From NCBI RefSeq assembly GCF_036511935.1, contig NZ_AP028878.1, positions 2,232,001-2,296,000 on the forward strand: a stretch of DNA of 64,000 bases. The letters run 5' to 3'. The DNA is from Marinobacter nanhaiticus D15-8W. Its GTDB lineage: Bacteria; Pseudomonadota; Gammaproteobacteria; Pseudomonadales; Oleiphilaceae. A model generated the notes under the pieces. It was not told the DNA's origin. It saw nothing but the letters and a program-made list of their open reading frames with translations, and made no database searches. Of this stretch, positions 31,704 through 40,592 are shown in pieces. Both the position numbers and the translations under genes were made by a program. Positions within the stretch are counted from its first letter, which is position 1. The number at the start of each line of letters is the position of its first letter.

Positions 31704-33227
31704 TCAGGCGGAATGGGCGACTTCGTGCGCAGGGGCCTGAGAGCGGTGGTCCAGGTAATCCTGGATCCCGCTCAGCTCCCCGGCCGTCAGGCGAAGGCCA
31801 AGCTTGGTGCGGCGCCATACGACATCTTCCGCATCCCGAGCCCATTCATGATCGGCCAGGTAGTCGATTTCCCGCGCATAGAGGTTGGCGCCGAAGTGCT
31901 TACCCATCTCGTCCATGGATTCGCAGCCCTCCAGCATCGTTCGTGTACGGGTACCGTAGGTCCTGACGTAGCGATGGGCAAGGCCGGAGGGGAGCCAGGG
32001 AAACTCGATCTTGAATTCGTTGAGCAAGTCGTCCTGGCTAAGGAAGTTACCTCCGGGTAAGGCGGCCGTCCGTGTCCACCGATCGCCGGCTTCCGGAAAG
32101 AACCCGCAGATACGGTCCGTTGCGGCCTCTGCAAGCTTGCGATAGGTCGTGATCTTCCCGCCAAAAACAGAAATCAGCGGTGCGTTATTCTTGCCGCCGT
32201 CCACTTCGAACGAATAGTCCCGCGACGCTTTCTGGGCGTCCCCGCCTTCATCATCCATCAGTGGGCGTACGCCGGAATAGGACCAGACCACATCACTGGG
32301 CGTCAGCTTGTTCTTGAAGTAATCGTTGACGATACCGATCAGGTATTCGGTTTCCTCCTTGGAAATGACCGCTTTCTTCGGGTCGCCCTCGTAATCGACG
32401 TCCGTTGTGCCGACTAGTGAGAAATCATCTTCGTAAGGGATCACGAAGATGATGCGCTCATCGGCGTTCTGAAGGATATAGGCTTCTGGTTCATTGTGGA
32501 TCTTCGGAACCACGATATGGCTGCCCTTGACCATGCGGATCTGCTTTGGCGCCGGGATATTCAGCGTGTCCTTGAAAAGGGAACTGACCCAGGGGCCGGT
32601 AGCATTGACCATCGCCTTGGCGCGAAGCCGCGTTTCCTCACCGGTAAGCTGATCGGTAAGGGTGACGTTCCAGTGCTTGCCGTCCCGCTCGGCACGGCTG
32701 CAGCGGGTGCGGGTCCGCACATCAGCGCCTTTCTCCTGGGCGCCCTTTGCGGTGAGAACCACCAATCTTGCGTCATCCACCCAGCCGTCGGAATACTCGA
32801 AACCCTTTTTGATCTCGCTGACCAACGGGCTGTTGCCGTTGAACTGGATGCTGTTCGAGCCCTTGAGCAGCTCGCGTTTGGCCAGGTGGTCGTAGAGGAA
32901 TAAGCCCGTCCGGATCATCCAGGCAGGGCGCAGGTGTGACTGGTAGGGCAGGCGGAAGCGCATGGGCCACATGATGTGCGGCGCGTTGCGTAGCAGGGAT
33001 TCCCGCTCAGCCAGGGCCTGGCGTACCAGCTTGAATTCATAGTGTTCCAGATAGCGTAATCCACCATGGATCAGTTTGCTGCTGCTGGACGACGTGGCCG
33101 AGGCAAGGTCGTTCATTTCGCACAGCATGACCTTGAGACCCCGTCCTGCTGCGTCCATGGCTATGCCTGTCCCGTTGACGCCGCCGCCAACGACAATGAG
33201 ATCGTATTCTGTGGTGTCAGGGCTCAT
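31704..33227 (-). CDS. glpD: Aerobic glycerol-3-phosphate dehydrogenase
   Basis: GlpD is a membrane-associated FAD enzyme oxidising glycerol-3-phosphate to dihydroxyacetone phosphate and passing electrons to quinone. The 507-residue protein starts with the FAD-binding YDLIVVGGGVNGTGIAMDAAGRG, followed by SSSSKLIHGGLRYLEHYEFKLV and GVRPLMDDE. It lies downstream of glpR on the same strand, separated by a 374-bp region with degenerate GlpR-like sites. It ends 5 bp from the convergent M24 gene, leaving no room for a terminator. Confidence 0.96.
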   Translation of the reverse strand: MSPDTTEYDLIVVGGGVNGTGIAMDAAGRGLKVMLCEMNDLASATSSSSSKLIHGGLRYLEHYEFKLVRQALAERESLLRNAPHIMWPMRFRLPYQSHLRPAWMIRTGLFLYDHLAKRELLKGSNSIQFNGNSPLVSEIKKGFEYSDGWVDDARLVVLTAKGAQEKGADVRTRTRCSRAERDGKHWNVTLTDQLTGEETRLRAKAMVNATGPWVSSLFKDTLNIPAPKQIRMVKGSHIVVPKIHNEPEAYILQNADERIIFVIPYEDDFSLVGTTDVDYEGDPKKAVISKEETEYLIGIVNDYFKNKLTPSDVVWSYSGVRPLMDDEGGDAQKASRDYSFEVDGGKNNAPLISVFGGKITTYRKLAEAATDRICGFFPEAGDRWTRTAALPGGNFLSQDDLLNEFKIEFPWLPSGLAHRYVRTYGTRTRTMLEGCESMDEMGKHFGANLYAREIDYLADHEWARDAEDVVWRRTKLGLRLTAGELSGIQDYLDHRSQAPAHEVAHSA

Positions 33228-33379
33228 GCCGGAATATCTCCCGCCTCGGCACCTTTTTTATTGCCGAGACAATAGCTGCCAAGGCTCGGGTGCGCAGACT
33301 TGCTTTGACGTGCCGCTGGGCTGCCGGCGTCGCTGGATCGGAGGCGACACTGCACTAGCGCGTCACTGGATAAGAGGTG

Positions 33380-33465
33380 TTCGTTTTGGCGAATAAATGG
33401 CCAGCAAGGCCATTATGCGAAAAGAACAGGTATTCGTAAAGGAAAATAAAGAATAAAAACGAACA
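33380..33465 (-). promoter_or_regulatory. Degenerate GlpR-like sites upstream of glpD
   Basis: TTCG-N6-CGAA (33380-33393), TTCGTAAAGGAA (33434-33445) and a CGAACA half site (33460-33465) are spread over the glpD upstream region. They resemble but do not exactly match the TTCG-N4-CGAA core at glpK and the importer. Nothing else was recognised in 33228-33601. Confidence 0.35.
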
Positions 33466-33601
33466 CTGAGATGTGGTGCGATTTACGTCGCAGGATGGAA
33501 CCAGCAGTGCGTTGCGAGGGTGCTATGACAGTCTATGGTGCTGTCTCTCGTTTGGGTGTATGGATTTGTGAAGTAGGCGCCGTTCTTGCCGGGCCAGCAG
33601 G

Positions 33602-34360
33602 TCAAACTACGTGGAGCTTGACGTCGCTTTCCGTCAGCAATTGCTGGATTTCATGGGGTGGCTTCTGGTCGGTGAAGAAGTGATCTGCCTGGATGATGCT
33701 GCCGAGGCGCACCATGGCGTTGCGGCCAAACTTGGTGTGATCGGCGGCGAGCAGGACCTGTTGGGAGTTGGCGATGATCGTCTGGGCCACGCGCACCTCG
33801 CGGTAGTCGAAATCGAGTAGGGAGCCGTCGATATGGATGCCACTGATGCCGACGATCCCGAAATCCATCTTGAACTGGTTGATGAAATCCCGGGTGGCTT
33901 CGCCAACGATACCGCCATCGCGATTACGGACTTCTCCACCCGCAACAATAATATTGAAGTCTTCCCGGGTAGCCAGGATCGATGCGACATGCAAGTTATT
34001 GGTCACCACGCGGAGATTGTTGTGGTTGAGTAGCGCGCGGGCGATGGTTTCTGTGGTGGTACCTATGTTGATGAATAGCGACGCGCCATCGGGAATCATC
34101 TTCACCAGGCTTTCTGCGATTCGCTCCTTGGCTTCCAGTTCCATGATCTTGCGGGTCTGGTAGGCGGTATTGACCGTACTGGAATCGATGCCAGCACCAC
34201 CATGATGACGCCTGACGCGGCTTTGCTTGGCCAGTTGATTCAGGTCCCGACGGATGGTCTGCGGCGTTACCTGGAAGTGGTCGACCAGTTGCTCGGTGGT
34301 GACAAAGCCGTTCTTCTGGATCAGCTCCATGATCAGGTCGTGTCGGTGTTTTTGTGCCAT
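33602..34360 (-). CDS. glpR: Glycerol-3-phosphate regulon repressor (DeoR family)
   Basis: GlpR represses glycerol catabolic genes and is released by glycerol-3-phosphate or glycerol. The 252-residue protein has an N-terminal DeoR helix-turn-helix (FVTTEQLVDHFQVTPQTIRR, about 17-36), HHGGA, and a C-terminal sugar-phosphate domain (FINIGTTTETIARAL). It is divergent from glpK, with a palindromic operator between them, and upstream of glpD. Confidence 0.93.
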   Translation of the reverse strand: MAQKHRHDLIMELIQKNGFVTTEQLVDHFQVTPQTIRRDLNQLAKQSRVRRHHGGAGIDSSTVNTAYQTRKIMELEAKERIAESLVKMIPDGASLFINIGTTTETIARALLNHNNLRVVTNNLHVASILATREDFNIIVAGGEVRNRDGGIVGEATRDFINQFKMDFGIVGISGIHIDGSLLDFDYREVRVAQTIIANSQQVLLAADHTKFGRNAMVRLGSIIQADHFFTDQKPPHEIQQLLTESDVKLHVV

Positions 34361-34540
34361 ACCTGCTGCTCGCTGAGTCGGTGTTCGCCGCCACTCGCGT
34401 TGCGAAAATGGCGTGCCCCAAGTCGTTTTCTAACAATTAATGACCGTAAATCATACGATTATCCACAAAGCATAGCAGGGAATGTGGCGTCTAATAAGAC
34501 AAGGGACTCGTGGATGGGGTACATTCGCGGTATGGGCATT

Positions 34541-34576
34541 AGCGAAAACGAAAAAATATTTGGATTCGTTTTCGAA
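34541..34576. promoter_or_regulatory. GlpR-like operators between glpR and glpK
   Basis: TTCGTTTTCGAA (34565-34576) is a perfect TTCG-N4-CGAA palindrome. AGCGAAAACGAA (34541-34552) is a degenerate copy two turns away. The core matches the inner part of the E. coli GlpR consensus (TTCGWTAWCGAA). A CA-rich AACAACACAACAAC follows before glpK. Confidence 0.6.
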
Positions 34577-34659
34577 AAGGGTAAAAATGCCGTCAATCTG
34601 GAACACGACAGCCGTCAACAACACAACAACCGACAAGACAACGATGACAGGGTGTGATC

Positions 34660-36141
34660 ATGACGAGATACCTCTTGGCGATCGACCAGGGCACCACCAG
34701 TTCCCGGGCCATGATCTTCGACGACAGGGGCGAATTCTGCGCGGTCAGCCAGCAGGAGTTTCCGCAGCATTTTCCAGACAGCGGATGGGTCGAGCACGAT
34801 CCGGAGGATATCTGGAATTCTGTGGTCGAAACCTGCCGCGGCGCACTCAAGGAAGCCAGCCTGAGTGCCGGCGATATTGCTGGTATCGGTATCACCAACC
34901 AGCGTGAAACTACGGTCATTTGGGATCGGGCGACCGGCAAACCCATCTATAACGCGATCGTGTGGCAGGATCGGCGTTCGGCGAAGTACTGCGAGCAGTT
35001 GAAGGCGGACGGGCACGAGCCGATGATTCAGGAGAAGACCGGGCTGCTGGTCGACCCCTACTTTTCCGCGACGAAGATCCGCTGGATTCTGGATCAGGTG
35101 CCCGGCGCGCAGGAGCGGGCTGAAAAGGGCGAGCTGGCCTTCGGCACGATAGATACTTTCCTGCTATGGCGTCTTACAGGCGGCAAATCGCACTACACCG
35201 ATGCGACGAACGCCTCGCGCACACTGATCTTCAACATCCACACCCAGGCCTGGGATCCGGACTTACTGGGTATTTTTAACATTCCCGGACAGATACTGCC
35301 GGAGGTCCTGGACTCATCTGACGAGTTTGGCGATATCGAAGCTGATCTGCTCGGTGAATCCATTCCGGTGTACGGGATGGCGGGTGACCAGCAGGCGGCG
35401 CTATTTGGACAAACCTGCTTCCGCGAGGGCATGGCCAAGAGCACGTACGGCACCGGCTGTTTCCTGATGCTTAACACCGGCGACAAGCCGCTACGTTCAA
35501 ATTATCGGCTGTTGACGACCGTCGCCTATCGCATCAATGGCAAGCCGACATACGCCCAGGAAGGCAGCATCTTTATTGCTGGTGCGGCTATCCAGTGGCT
35601 GCGCGATGGTCTAAAGCTAATCCGCATTGCACAGGAAACCGAGTCCCTGGCGCAGCAGACGCCTGCCAATCATGGGGTTTACCTGGTTCCCGCGTTTACC
35701 GGACTGGGTGCTCCCCATTGGGATCCCAAGGCAAGGGGCGCGATTTTCGGCCTGACTCGGGATACCGGCATCAAGGAAATCGTCACCGCTGGCCTGCAAT
35801 CGGTGTGTTACCAGACCAAGGACCTGCAGAAGGCGATGGAGAAGGATGGTCTGCGGCCGACCGCTTTGCGCGTGGATGGCGGTATGGTGGAGAACAGCTG
35901 GTTACTGCAATTCCTTGCCAATATTCTCGGGGCTACCGTTGATCGTCCGAAACTGATCGAAACCACGGCGCTTGGTGCAGCCTATCTCGCGGGGCTCAAG
36001 GCCGGTGTTTTTGACTCGCTGGAGACCCTGGAAGGTCTTTGGCAATGCGATCGCAGCTTCAAGCCGGAAATGACCAAGGAAGAGCGCGACCGTCTCTATG
36101 AAGGCTGGGTCGAAGCCGTCGATCGTCTGCAAAGTCACTAG
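34660..36141 (+). CDS. glpK: Glycerol kinase
   Basis: GlpK phosphorylates glycerol to glycerol-3-phosphate, trapping it in the cell. The 493-residue protein opens [21 protein letters not shown] and has [26 protein letters not shown] and [11 protein letters not shown] of the FGGY kinase family. ATG 34660 follows ACAGGG at 8 nt; a GTG two codons upstream is less likely. It is divergent from glpR and convergent with the sigma-54 regulator gene. Confidence 0.96.
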   Translation: MTRYLLAIDQGTTSSRAMIFDDRGEFCAVSQQEFPQHFPDSGWVEHDPEDIWNSVVETCRGALKEASLSAGDIAGIGITNQRETTVIWDRATGKPIYNAIVWQDRRSAKYCEQLKADGHEPMIQEKTGLLVDPYFSATKIRWILDQVPGAQERAEKGELAFGTIDTFLLWRLTGGKSHYTDATNASRTLIFNIHTQAWDPDLLGIFNIPGQILPEVLDSSDEFGDIEADLLGESIPVYGMAGDQQAALFGQTCFREGMAKSTYGTGCFLMLNTGDKPLRSNYRLLTTVAYRINGKPTYAQEGSIFIAGAAIQWLRDGLKLIRIAQETESLAQQTPANHGVYLVPAFTGLGAPHWDPKARGAIFGLTRDTGIKEIVTAGLQSVCYQTKDLQKAMEKDGLRPTALRVDGGMVENSWLLQFLANILGATVDRPKLIETTALGAAYLAGLKAGVFDSLETLEGLWQCDRSFKPEMTKEERDRLYEGWVEAVDRLQSH

Positions 36142-36177
36142 GCCATGCGACCAGCCCGGGCGGTGGAAGGTGGCGGT

Positions 36178-38073
36178 TTAGCGCACGCCCAGCTCCCGCA
36201 GCCGTTTGTAGACGGTATTCCGGCTGAAGCCGAAGTGCCGGGCGGTGCGTGAGATATTGCCCTGGTGCTGGTTATAGACTTCCAGCAGGGTTTCAAGCGG
36301 GTTGGGGCTCGTGCCGAAACTACGGGGTGAAAAGGCCGGCTGCGGTGCACTGTCATGACGAGCTTTGTCGTGGTTTAGCGCGGTCAGATCCCGCATGAAG
36401 TCGTCCGGTAAGTGCCAGGTTTCCACAACGTCTCGATCCGCGATGGCGAGAGCCACTTGCATGACGTTGATCAACTGGCGGATATTTCCCGGCCAAGGGT
36501 GCTGTTCGAAGATATCGAGAATGGCTTCCTGCAATTCGGCCGGCTGGCCCGGCTCCCGATAGAGCGAATGGACCTTGCGGACGAGGGCTCGCCTGTCGCT
36601 GCGTTCACGCAGTGGTGGCAGCTCAATGTTGAGGCCGCTGATCCGGTAGTAGAGGTCCCGTCGAAATTCTCCATTTTCCACTTTGTCGCGCAGCGGTTGG
36701 TTGGTGGCGGATACCAGCCGGATATCCACAGGATAAGCCTGCGTCGAGCCCAGCGGCGTGACCTCACGTTCCTGCAGGACGCGCAACAGGCGTGCCTGGG
36801 CATGGGCTGGCATCTCGCCAATTTCGTCCAGGAAGAGCATCCCTTGGTGGGCCTTGCGGATGAGCCCTGACGCTCCTTGGATACTGGCGCCGGTAAACGC
36901 GCCTTTTTCATAACCGAAAAGCTCCGACTCAACCAGTTCCGACGGAATGGCAGCGCAATTGACTGCCACTACAGGATGGGCGCTCCGCTCACTGGCCTGA
37001 TGCAACGCCTTGACGAAAACTTCCTTACCCACGCCGGTTTCACCGTGAATCAGGATCGGGATGTCCTTGTTCGCTACCCTCGACGCCTGGCTGATACAGC
37101 GCCTGACCTGGAGATCCCCGAATTCGATATCCGCAAAGCTGAGCGGCTGATCCACGCGAACGCTCGGGGCAGTATCGGTTTTCGCCACTGGAGTATGTGC
37201 CATCTGGGCGGGCTTCTTCAGGCAGCCAAACAGCCGGCGGCGCGTGCGGGTAATGAGTTGAAAGGCGGCCGTCTTGCCATGGCCCCCCTCTGCTTGGCCT
37301 AACAACGTGTCCAACCCTGTGTCCAGCAATTCCGTGATGGGGTTGTGCAGCAGGCCTGTACCCAGCAATTGACCAGCGCGGCGATTTGCCGCCACCACTT
37401 CGCCGCCGGGATCGATGGCAACCATGCCCGACCACTGGCTGTCCAGGTTGTCCGGGTTGGTGTTCAGTGTCAGCAGGTAGCAGTCGGCACCATAGGTCCT
37501 CGCCATCAGGCGATTCTCCACGGATATCGACATCAGCTTCACCATGCCCAGGGTATGGGCCTGGGGCAGGTAGGCATCGCTGGAGACGTTGAGCACGCCC
37601 ACCAGGTTTTGTTCGACATCCAGGATAGGGGCGGCACAGCCGACCATAAAGCGGTTGGCCGTCAGGAAATGTTCATTGCGTTGCACCTGTATGGCCTGCC
37701 CGCAGGCGATTGCTGTGCCGATGGCGTTGGTGCCGTTGACCTGTTCCTGCCAACTGGTGCCGTCCTGGAACAGGCCCTCCCGCCCCGGTTCGATAAAACG
37801 GCGGTCGCCCCAGTGGTTAAGGATGCAGCCCCGGGCATCCGAAAGCATGATCAGTGAGCGGCTGTTGGCGAGGATGTTTTCGTAATAGGGCAGGACTTCG
37901 CACTCGGTGGTCTCCAGCAGCACCTGATGCTGTTCCCGCAGCAAGACCCTGTGGGGGCGGTCAAGGTGAGTGTATTCGGGTCGGCTGGCATGGGTCAGGC
38001 CGAATGCCTGGCAGCGGGCCCAGGAGGCCGCGATCACCTCCGCGAACTCGTCACTTGTGGTTTGTTGTTTCAC
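36178..38073 (-). CDS. AcoR-like sigma-54-dependent transcriptional activator
   Basis: A 631-residue bacterial enhancer-binding protein. It has an N-terminal GAF-type sensor region (about 50-190), a PAS-like stretch (about 210-260) and an AAA+ sigma-54 activation domain with Walker A GETGVGKE (344-351), GAFTGA loop (391-396) and Walker B MLFLDEIGE. A C-terminal Fis-type helix-turn-helix (RTARHFGFSRNTVYKRLREL) completes it. All motifs needed for sigma-54 activation are intact. It is divergent from the glycerol ABC importer, whose promoter region has a sigma-54 core and an upstream palindrome. The gene is therefore inferred to control that importer; the sensed ligand is unknown. Confidence 0.88.
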   Translation of the reverse strand: MKQQTTSDEFAEVIAASWARCQAFGLTHASRPEYTHLDRPHRVLLREQHQVLLETTECEVLPYYENILANSRSLIMLSDARGCILNHWGDRRFIEPGREGLFQDGTSWQEQVNGTNAIGTAIACGQAIQVQRNEHFLTANRFMVGCAAPILDVEQNLVGVLNVSSDAYLPQAHTLGMVKLMSISVENRLMARTYGADCYLLTLNTNPDNLDSQWSGMVAIDPGGEVVAANRRAGQLLGTGLLHNPITELLDTGLDTLLGQAEGGHGKTAAFQLITRTRRRLFGCLKKPAQMAHTPVAKTDTAPSVRVDQPLSFADIEFGDLQVRRCISQASRVANKDIPILIHGETGVGKEVFVKALHQASERSAHPVVAVNCAAIPSELVESELFGYEKGAFTGASIQGASGLIRKAHQGMLFLDEIGEMPAHAQARLLRVLQEREVTPLGSTQAYPVDIRLVSATNQPLRDKVENGEFRRDLYYRISGLNIELPPLRERSDRRALVRKVHSLYREPGQPAELQEAILDIFEQHPWPGNIRQLINVMQVALAIADRDVVETWHLPDDFMRDLTALNHDKARHDSAPQPAFSPRSFGTSPNPLETLLEVYNQHQGNISRTARHFGFSRNTVYKRLRELGVR

Positions 38074-38128
38074 TGTGGCTCACCTGACTTCTTATGCTTA
38101 TTCGAGGCCTTAATCCTGTTCAATATTG

Positions 38129-38166
38129 TGTTCACACTGTTCCCTTGTCAATGTTCAAAGTGAACA
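38129..38166. promoter_or_regulatory. Candidate enhancer (UAS) for the sigma-54 activator
   Basis: TGTTCA-AAG-TGAACA (38152-38166) is a perfect palindrome. A further TGTTCA half (38129-38134) lies 23 bp upstream, and ACACTGTTC / GAACAGTGT (38134-38142, 38162-38170) forms a wider inverted repeat. It is about 110-145 bp upstream of the sigma-54 core, a normal enhancer distance. Confidence 0.55.
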
Positions 38167-38172
38167 GTGTTA

Positions 38173-38184
38173 TTCGAAATCGAA
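38173..38184. promoter_or_regulatory. GlpR-like operator upstream of the importer operon
   Basis: TTCGAAATCGAA is an exact TTCG-N4-CGAA palindrome of the type seen at glpK. Confidence 0.5.
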
Positions 38185-38201
38185 AACTTGAGATCGAATG
38201 A

Positions 38202-38217
38202 GAACATGATCATGTTC
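38202..38217. promoter_or_regulatory. 16-bp perfect palindrome GAACATGATCATGTTC
   Basis: A perfect palindrome between the candidate enhancer and an AT-rich tract (38219-38256) that could bend or bind IHF. The binding factor is unknown. Confidence 0.4.
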
Positions 38218-38274
38218 GGATAAAATCTTTTTAAAACAATATAATAAATAAAAATGCAGGCGCTATCGTAGCTA

Positions 38275-38291
38275 TTGGTATGTTCATTGCG
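38275..38291 (+). promoter_or_regulatory. Candidate sigma-54 promoter of the glycerol importer operon
   Basis: TTGGTATGTTCATTGCG has the invariant GG and GC separated by exactly 10 bp and matches most of the consensus TGGCACG-N4-TTGC. It lies about 90 bp before the first gene, and a plausible transcription start would be near 38302. Confidence 0.65.
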
Positions 38292-38311
38292 TTCGTATAT
38301 TCGAAAGCGAA
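38292..38311. promoter_or_regulatory. GlpR-like operator overlapping the predicted transcription start
   Basis: TTCGAAAGCGAA (38300-38311) is an exact TTCG-N4-CGAA. TTCGTATATTCGAA (38292-38305) overlaps it with a 6-bp spacer. The position just downstream of the sigma-54 core would suit repression. Confidence 0.55.
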
Positions 38312-38343
38312 CCTGACGGATGCGTTCCCGGGTTCAGGTCCAG

Positions 38344-38357
38344 AATAAGAACAAGGA
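38344..38357 (+). promoter_or_regulatory. CA-type motif overlapping the ribosome site of the first importer gene
   Basis: AATAAGAACAAGGA contains two overlapping AANAANAA matches and the ribosome site AAGGA, 9 nt before the ATG. A role in Hfq/Crc-type repression is inferred. Confidence 0.35.
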
Positions 38358-38366
38358 CAACCATCA

Positions 38367-39470
38367 ATGTCGCTCACTCTGGATAACGTCTCCCGTGTCG
38401 TGGATGGCGTGGCCCACGTTGCTGATGCAAACATCACCTTCGAGGCGGGCTCCTTCAATGTACTGCTGGGCCGGACGCTTGCCGGCAAGACATCGCTGAT
38501 GCGCCTGATGGCGGGGTTGGACAAGCCCGACCAGGGGCGTGTGCTGGTAGATGGTCGAGACGTCACCGAGCAAACGGTACAGAAACGCAATATCTCGATG
38601 ATCTACCAACAGTTCATCAACTATCCCAATCTCACCGTCTGGGACAACATCGCGTCACCCCTGAAACTCGCCAAGGTGTCGTCCGACGAGATCAATCGCA
38701 GGGTACGTGAGACAGCCGCGATGCTGCGCATCGAGCCGTTGCTCAAACGCTATCCGCTGGAGCTGTCCGGTGGTCAGCAGCAGCGCACCGCCATGGCCCG
38801 GGCGCTGGTGAAGGACGCCACGCTGATCCTGTTCGACGAGCCGCTGGTTAATCTAGACTACAAGTTGCGCGAAGAGTTGCGGGCGGAACTGCGGGAACTC
38901 TTCAAGGCACGAAATTGTGTGGCCGTTTACGCGACCACCGAACCCAACGAAGCCCTGGCCTTGGGCGGCGTTACCACGCTGCTGCACGAAGGGCGGATCA
39001 TCCAGAGCGGGCCGGTAATGGATGTTTACCGTAAGCCCACCAACGTCGTGGCTGCAGAGCTGTTTAGCGAACCGCCGATCAACTTCATGCCTGGTCGCGT
39101 TACCGAAACCGACGTGACCTTCGATGAGTACGCCCACCATCCGCTCACCCGTGAACTGAGCCAGTTGCAGCCGGACGACTATACCTTCGGCATCCGCCCC
39201 AGCCACATCAGCCTTGTACCGCAGAACGATGACGACCTGGAACTGGCAATGACGGTGGAGTTGGCGGAAATCAGCGGCTCGGAAACCTTCATGCACGTCA
39301 AGAACGAGCATTTCGAACTCGTGCTGCAGTTAATGGGCGTGCATGAGTACCACACGGAGACGCCGATCAAGATCTACCTGCCCATCGGCAAGCTGTTCGT
39401 CTTCGACAAGGCTGGCGAGTTGATCCATGCGCCGGCTCATGTCCGTTCCGTCCCTGCCAACGAGGAGTAA
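38367..39470 (+). CDS. glpS: Glycerol ABC importer ATPase subunit 1 (GlpS-like)
   Basis: A 367-residue MalK-type ATPase and the first gene of a six-gene importer set matching GlpSTPQUV of rhizobia. Walker A reads GRTLAGKT (35-42) rather than the usual GPSGCGKS. The signature LSGGQQQR (from 133) and Walker B LILFDEP are intact. The H-loop histidine is replaced by Thr191 (VYATTEPNEA where MalK has [10 protein letters not shown]). With its partner it likely forms an asymmetric ATPase pair. The glycerol assignment rests on neighbours (glpD, glpR, glpK) and GlpR-like operators. Confidence 0.8.
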   Translation: MSLTLDNVSRVVDGVAHVADANITFEAGSFNVLLGRTLAGKTSLMRLMAGLDKPDQGRVLVDGRDVTEQTVQKRNISMIYQQFINYPNLTVWDNIASPLKLAKVSSDEINRRVRETAAMLRIEPLLKRYPLELSGGQQQRTAMARALVKDATLILFDEPLVNLDYKLREELRAELRELFKARNCVAVYATTEPNEALALGGVTTLLHEGRIIQSGPVMDVYRKPTNVVAAELFSEPPINFMPGRVTETDVTFDEYAHHPLTRELSQLQPDDYTFGIRPSHISLVPQNDDDLELAMTVELAEISGSETFMHVKNEHFELVLQLMGVHEYHTETPIKIYLPIGKLFVFDKAGELIHAPAHVRSVPANEE

Positions 39471-39476
39471 GCGACC

Positions 39477-40592
39477 ATGGCCGAGATCCAGTTGAATTCG
39501 CTTGCCCACAGCTACAGCCGCCACCCGGCCGGCTCTGAAGACTATGCCATTCGCCGTATGAGTCATACCTGGCACAAGGGCGGCGCCTACGCGCTTCTCG
39601 GCCCGTCCGGCTGCGGCAAGAGCACCATGCTCAATATCATCTCCGGGCTGCTGGAGCCGTCCGAAGGCGATGTGCTGTTCGATAACGTCAAGGTCAACGA
39701 GCTATCGCCGAAAGACCGTAACATCGCCCAGGTGTTCCAGTTCCCGGTGGTCTACGACTCTATGACGGTCTACGACAACCTGGCGTTTCCGCTCAAGAAT
39801 GCGGATATGCCGAAGGCGAAGATCAAGGCCAAGGTTGAGGAGATCGCCGCTATCCTTGAGCTGGAAGCGGTGCTCCACAAGAAGGCGAAGGGGCTGACCG
39901 CGGACGAGAAGCAGAAAGTATCCATGGGCCGCGGTCTGGTGCGGGACGACGTGTCCGCCATCCTGTTCGACGAGCCGCTAACGGTGATCGATCCGCAGCT
40001 CAAATGGAGGCTGCGCCGCAAGCTCAAGCAGATCCATGAGCAATTCAATATCACCATGGTCTACGTCACCCACGATCAGCTCGAAGCGTCCACCTTCGCG
40101 GACAAGATCGCGGTGATGTACGACGGCCAGATCGTGCAGTTTGGTACGCCGCGGGAGCTGTTCGAGAGCCCCAACCACACCTTCGTCGGTTTCTTCATCG
40201 GCAGCCCCGGCATGAACCTCATCGAAGTCGAGCCCACTGAGGGCGGGGTGCGGTTCGACGGTATCGACGTACCGCTGAGCGAACACCTGATGGAGGCCAT
40301 CCGGGCAGATCAGAGCGGCAACATCAAGCTGGGTATCCGCCCTGAGTTCGTTCACCTGACAGGCCACGCCGCCGACGATACCTATCCGTGTGAGGTACGC
40401 GACATCGAAGACCTGGGGACATACAAGATCGTCACCCTGCAACTGGGCGGACAAACCCTGAAGGCAAGGGTGGACGAGGACCAGGAGGTCACCAGCGAGT
40501 CTGTACATGTCGGTTTTCCGAGGCAATGGCTGAAGCTCTATGTCGATGAGTTCCTGGTCGACGAGCGTGGCGCAAAGGAGCAGGCAGAATGA
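39477..40592 (+). CDS. glpT: Glycerol ABC importer ATPase subunit 2 (GlpT-like)
   Basis: A 371-residue MalK-type ATPase. Walker [10 protein letters not shown] (from 42), Walker B ILFDEP and the H-loop His199 (VYVTHDQLEAS) are canonical. The ABC signature is degenerate: LTADEKQKVSM (from 140) replaces [13 protein letters not shown]-terminal TOBE-like domain follows. It begins 6 bp after glpS and overlaps glpP by ATGA. The symbol follows rhizobial ABC nomenclature and is not the E. coli GlpT antiporter. Confidence 0.8.
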   Translation: MAEIQLNSLAHSYSRHPAGSEDYAIRRMSHTWHKGGAYALLGPSGCGKSTMLNIISGLLEPSEGDVLFDNVKVNELSPKDRNIAQVFQFPVVYDSMTVYDNLAFPLKNADMPKAKIKAKVEEIAAILELEAVLHKKAKGLTADEKQKVSMGRGLVRDDVSAILFDEPLTVIDPQLKWRLRRKLKQIHEQFNITMVYVTHDQLEASTFADKIAVMYDGQIVQFGTPRELFESPNHTFVGFFIGSPGMNLIEVEPTEGGVRFDGIDVPLSEHLMEAIRADQSGNIKLGIRPEFVHLTGHAADDTYPCEVRDIEDLGTYKIVTLQLGGQTLKARVDEDQEVTSESVHVGFPRQWLKLYVDEFLVDERGAKEQAE

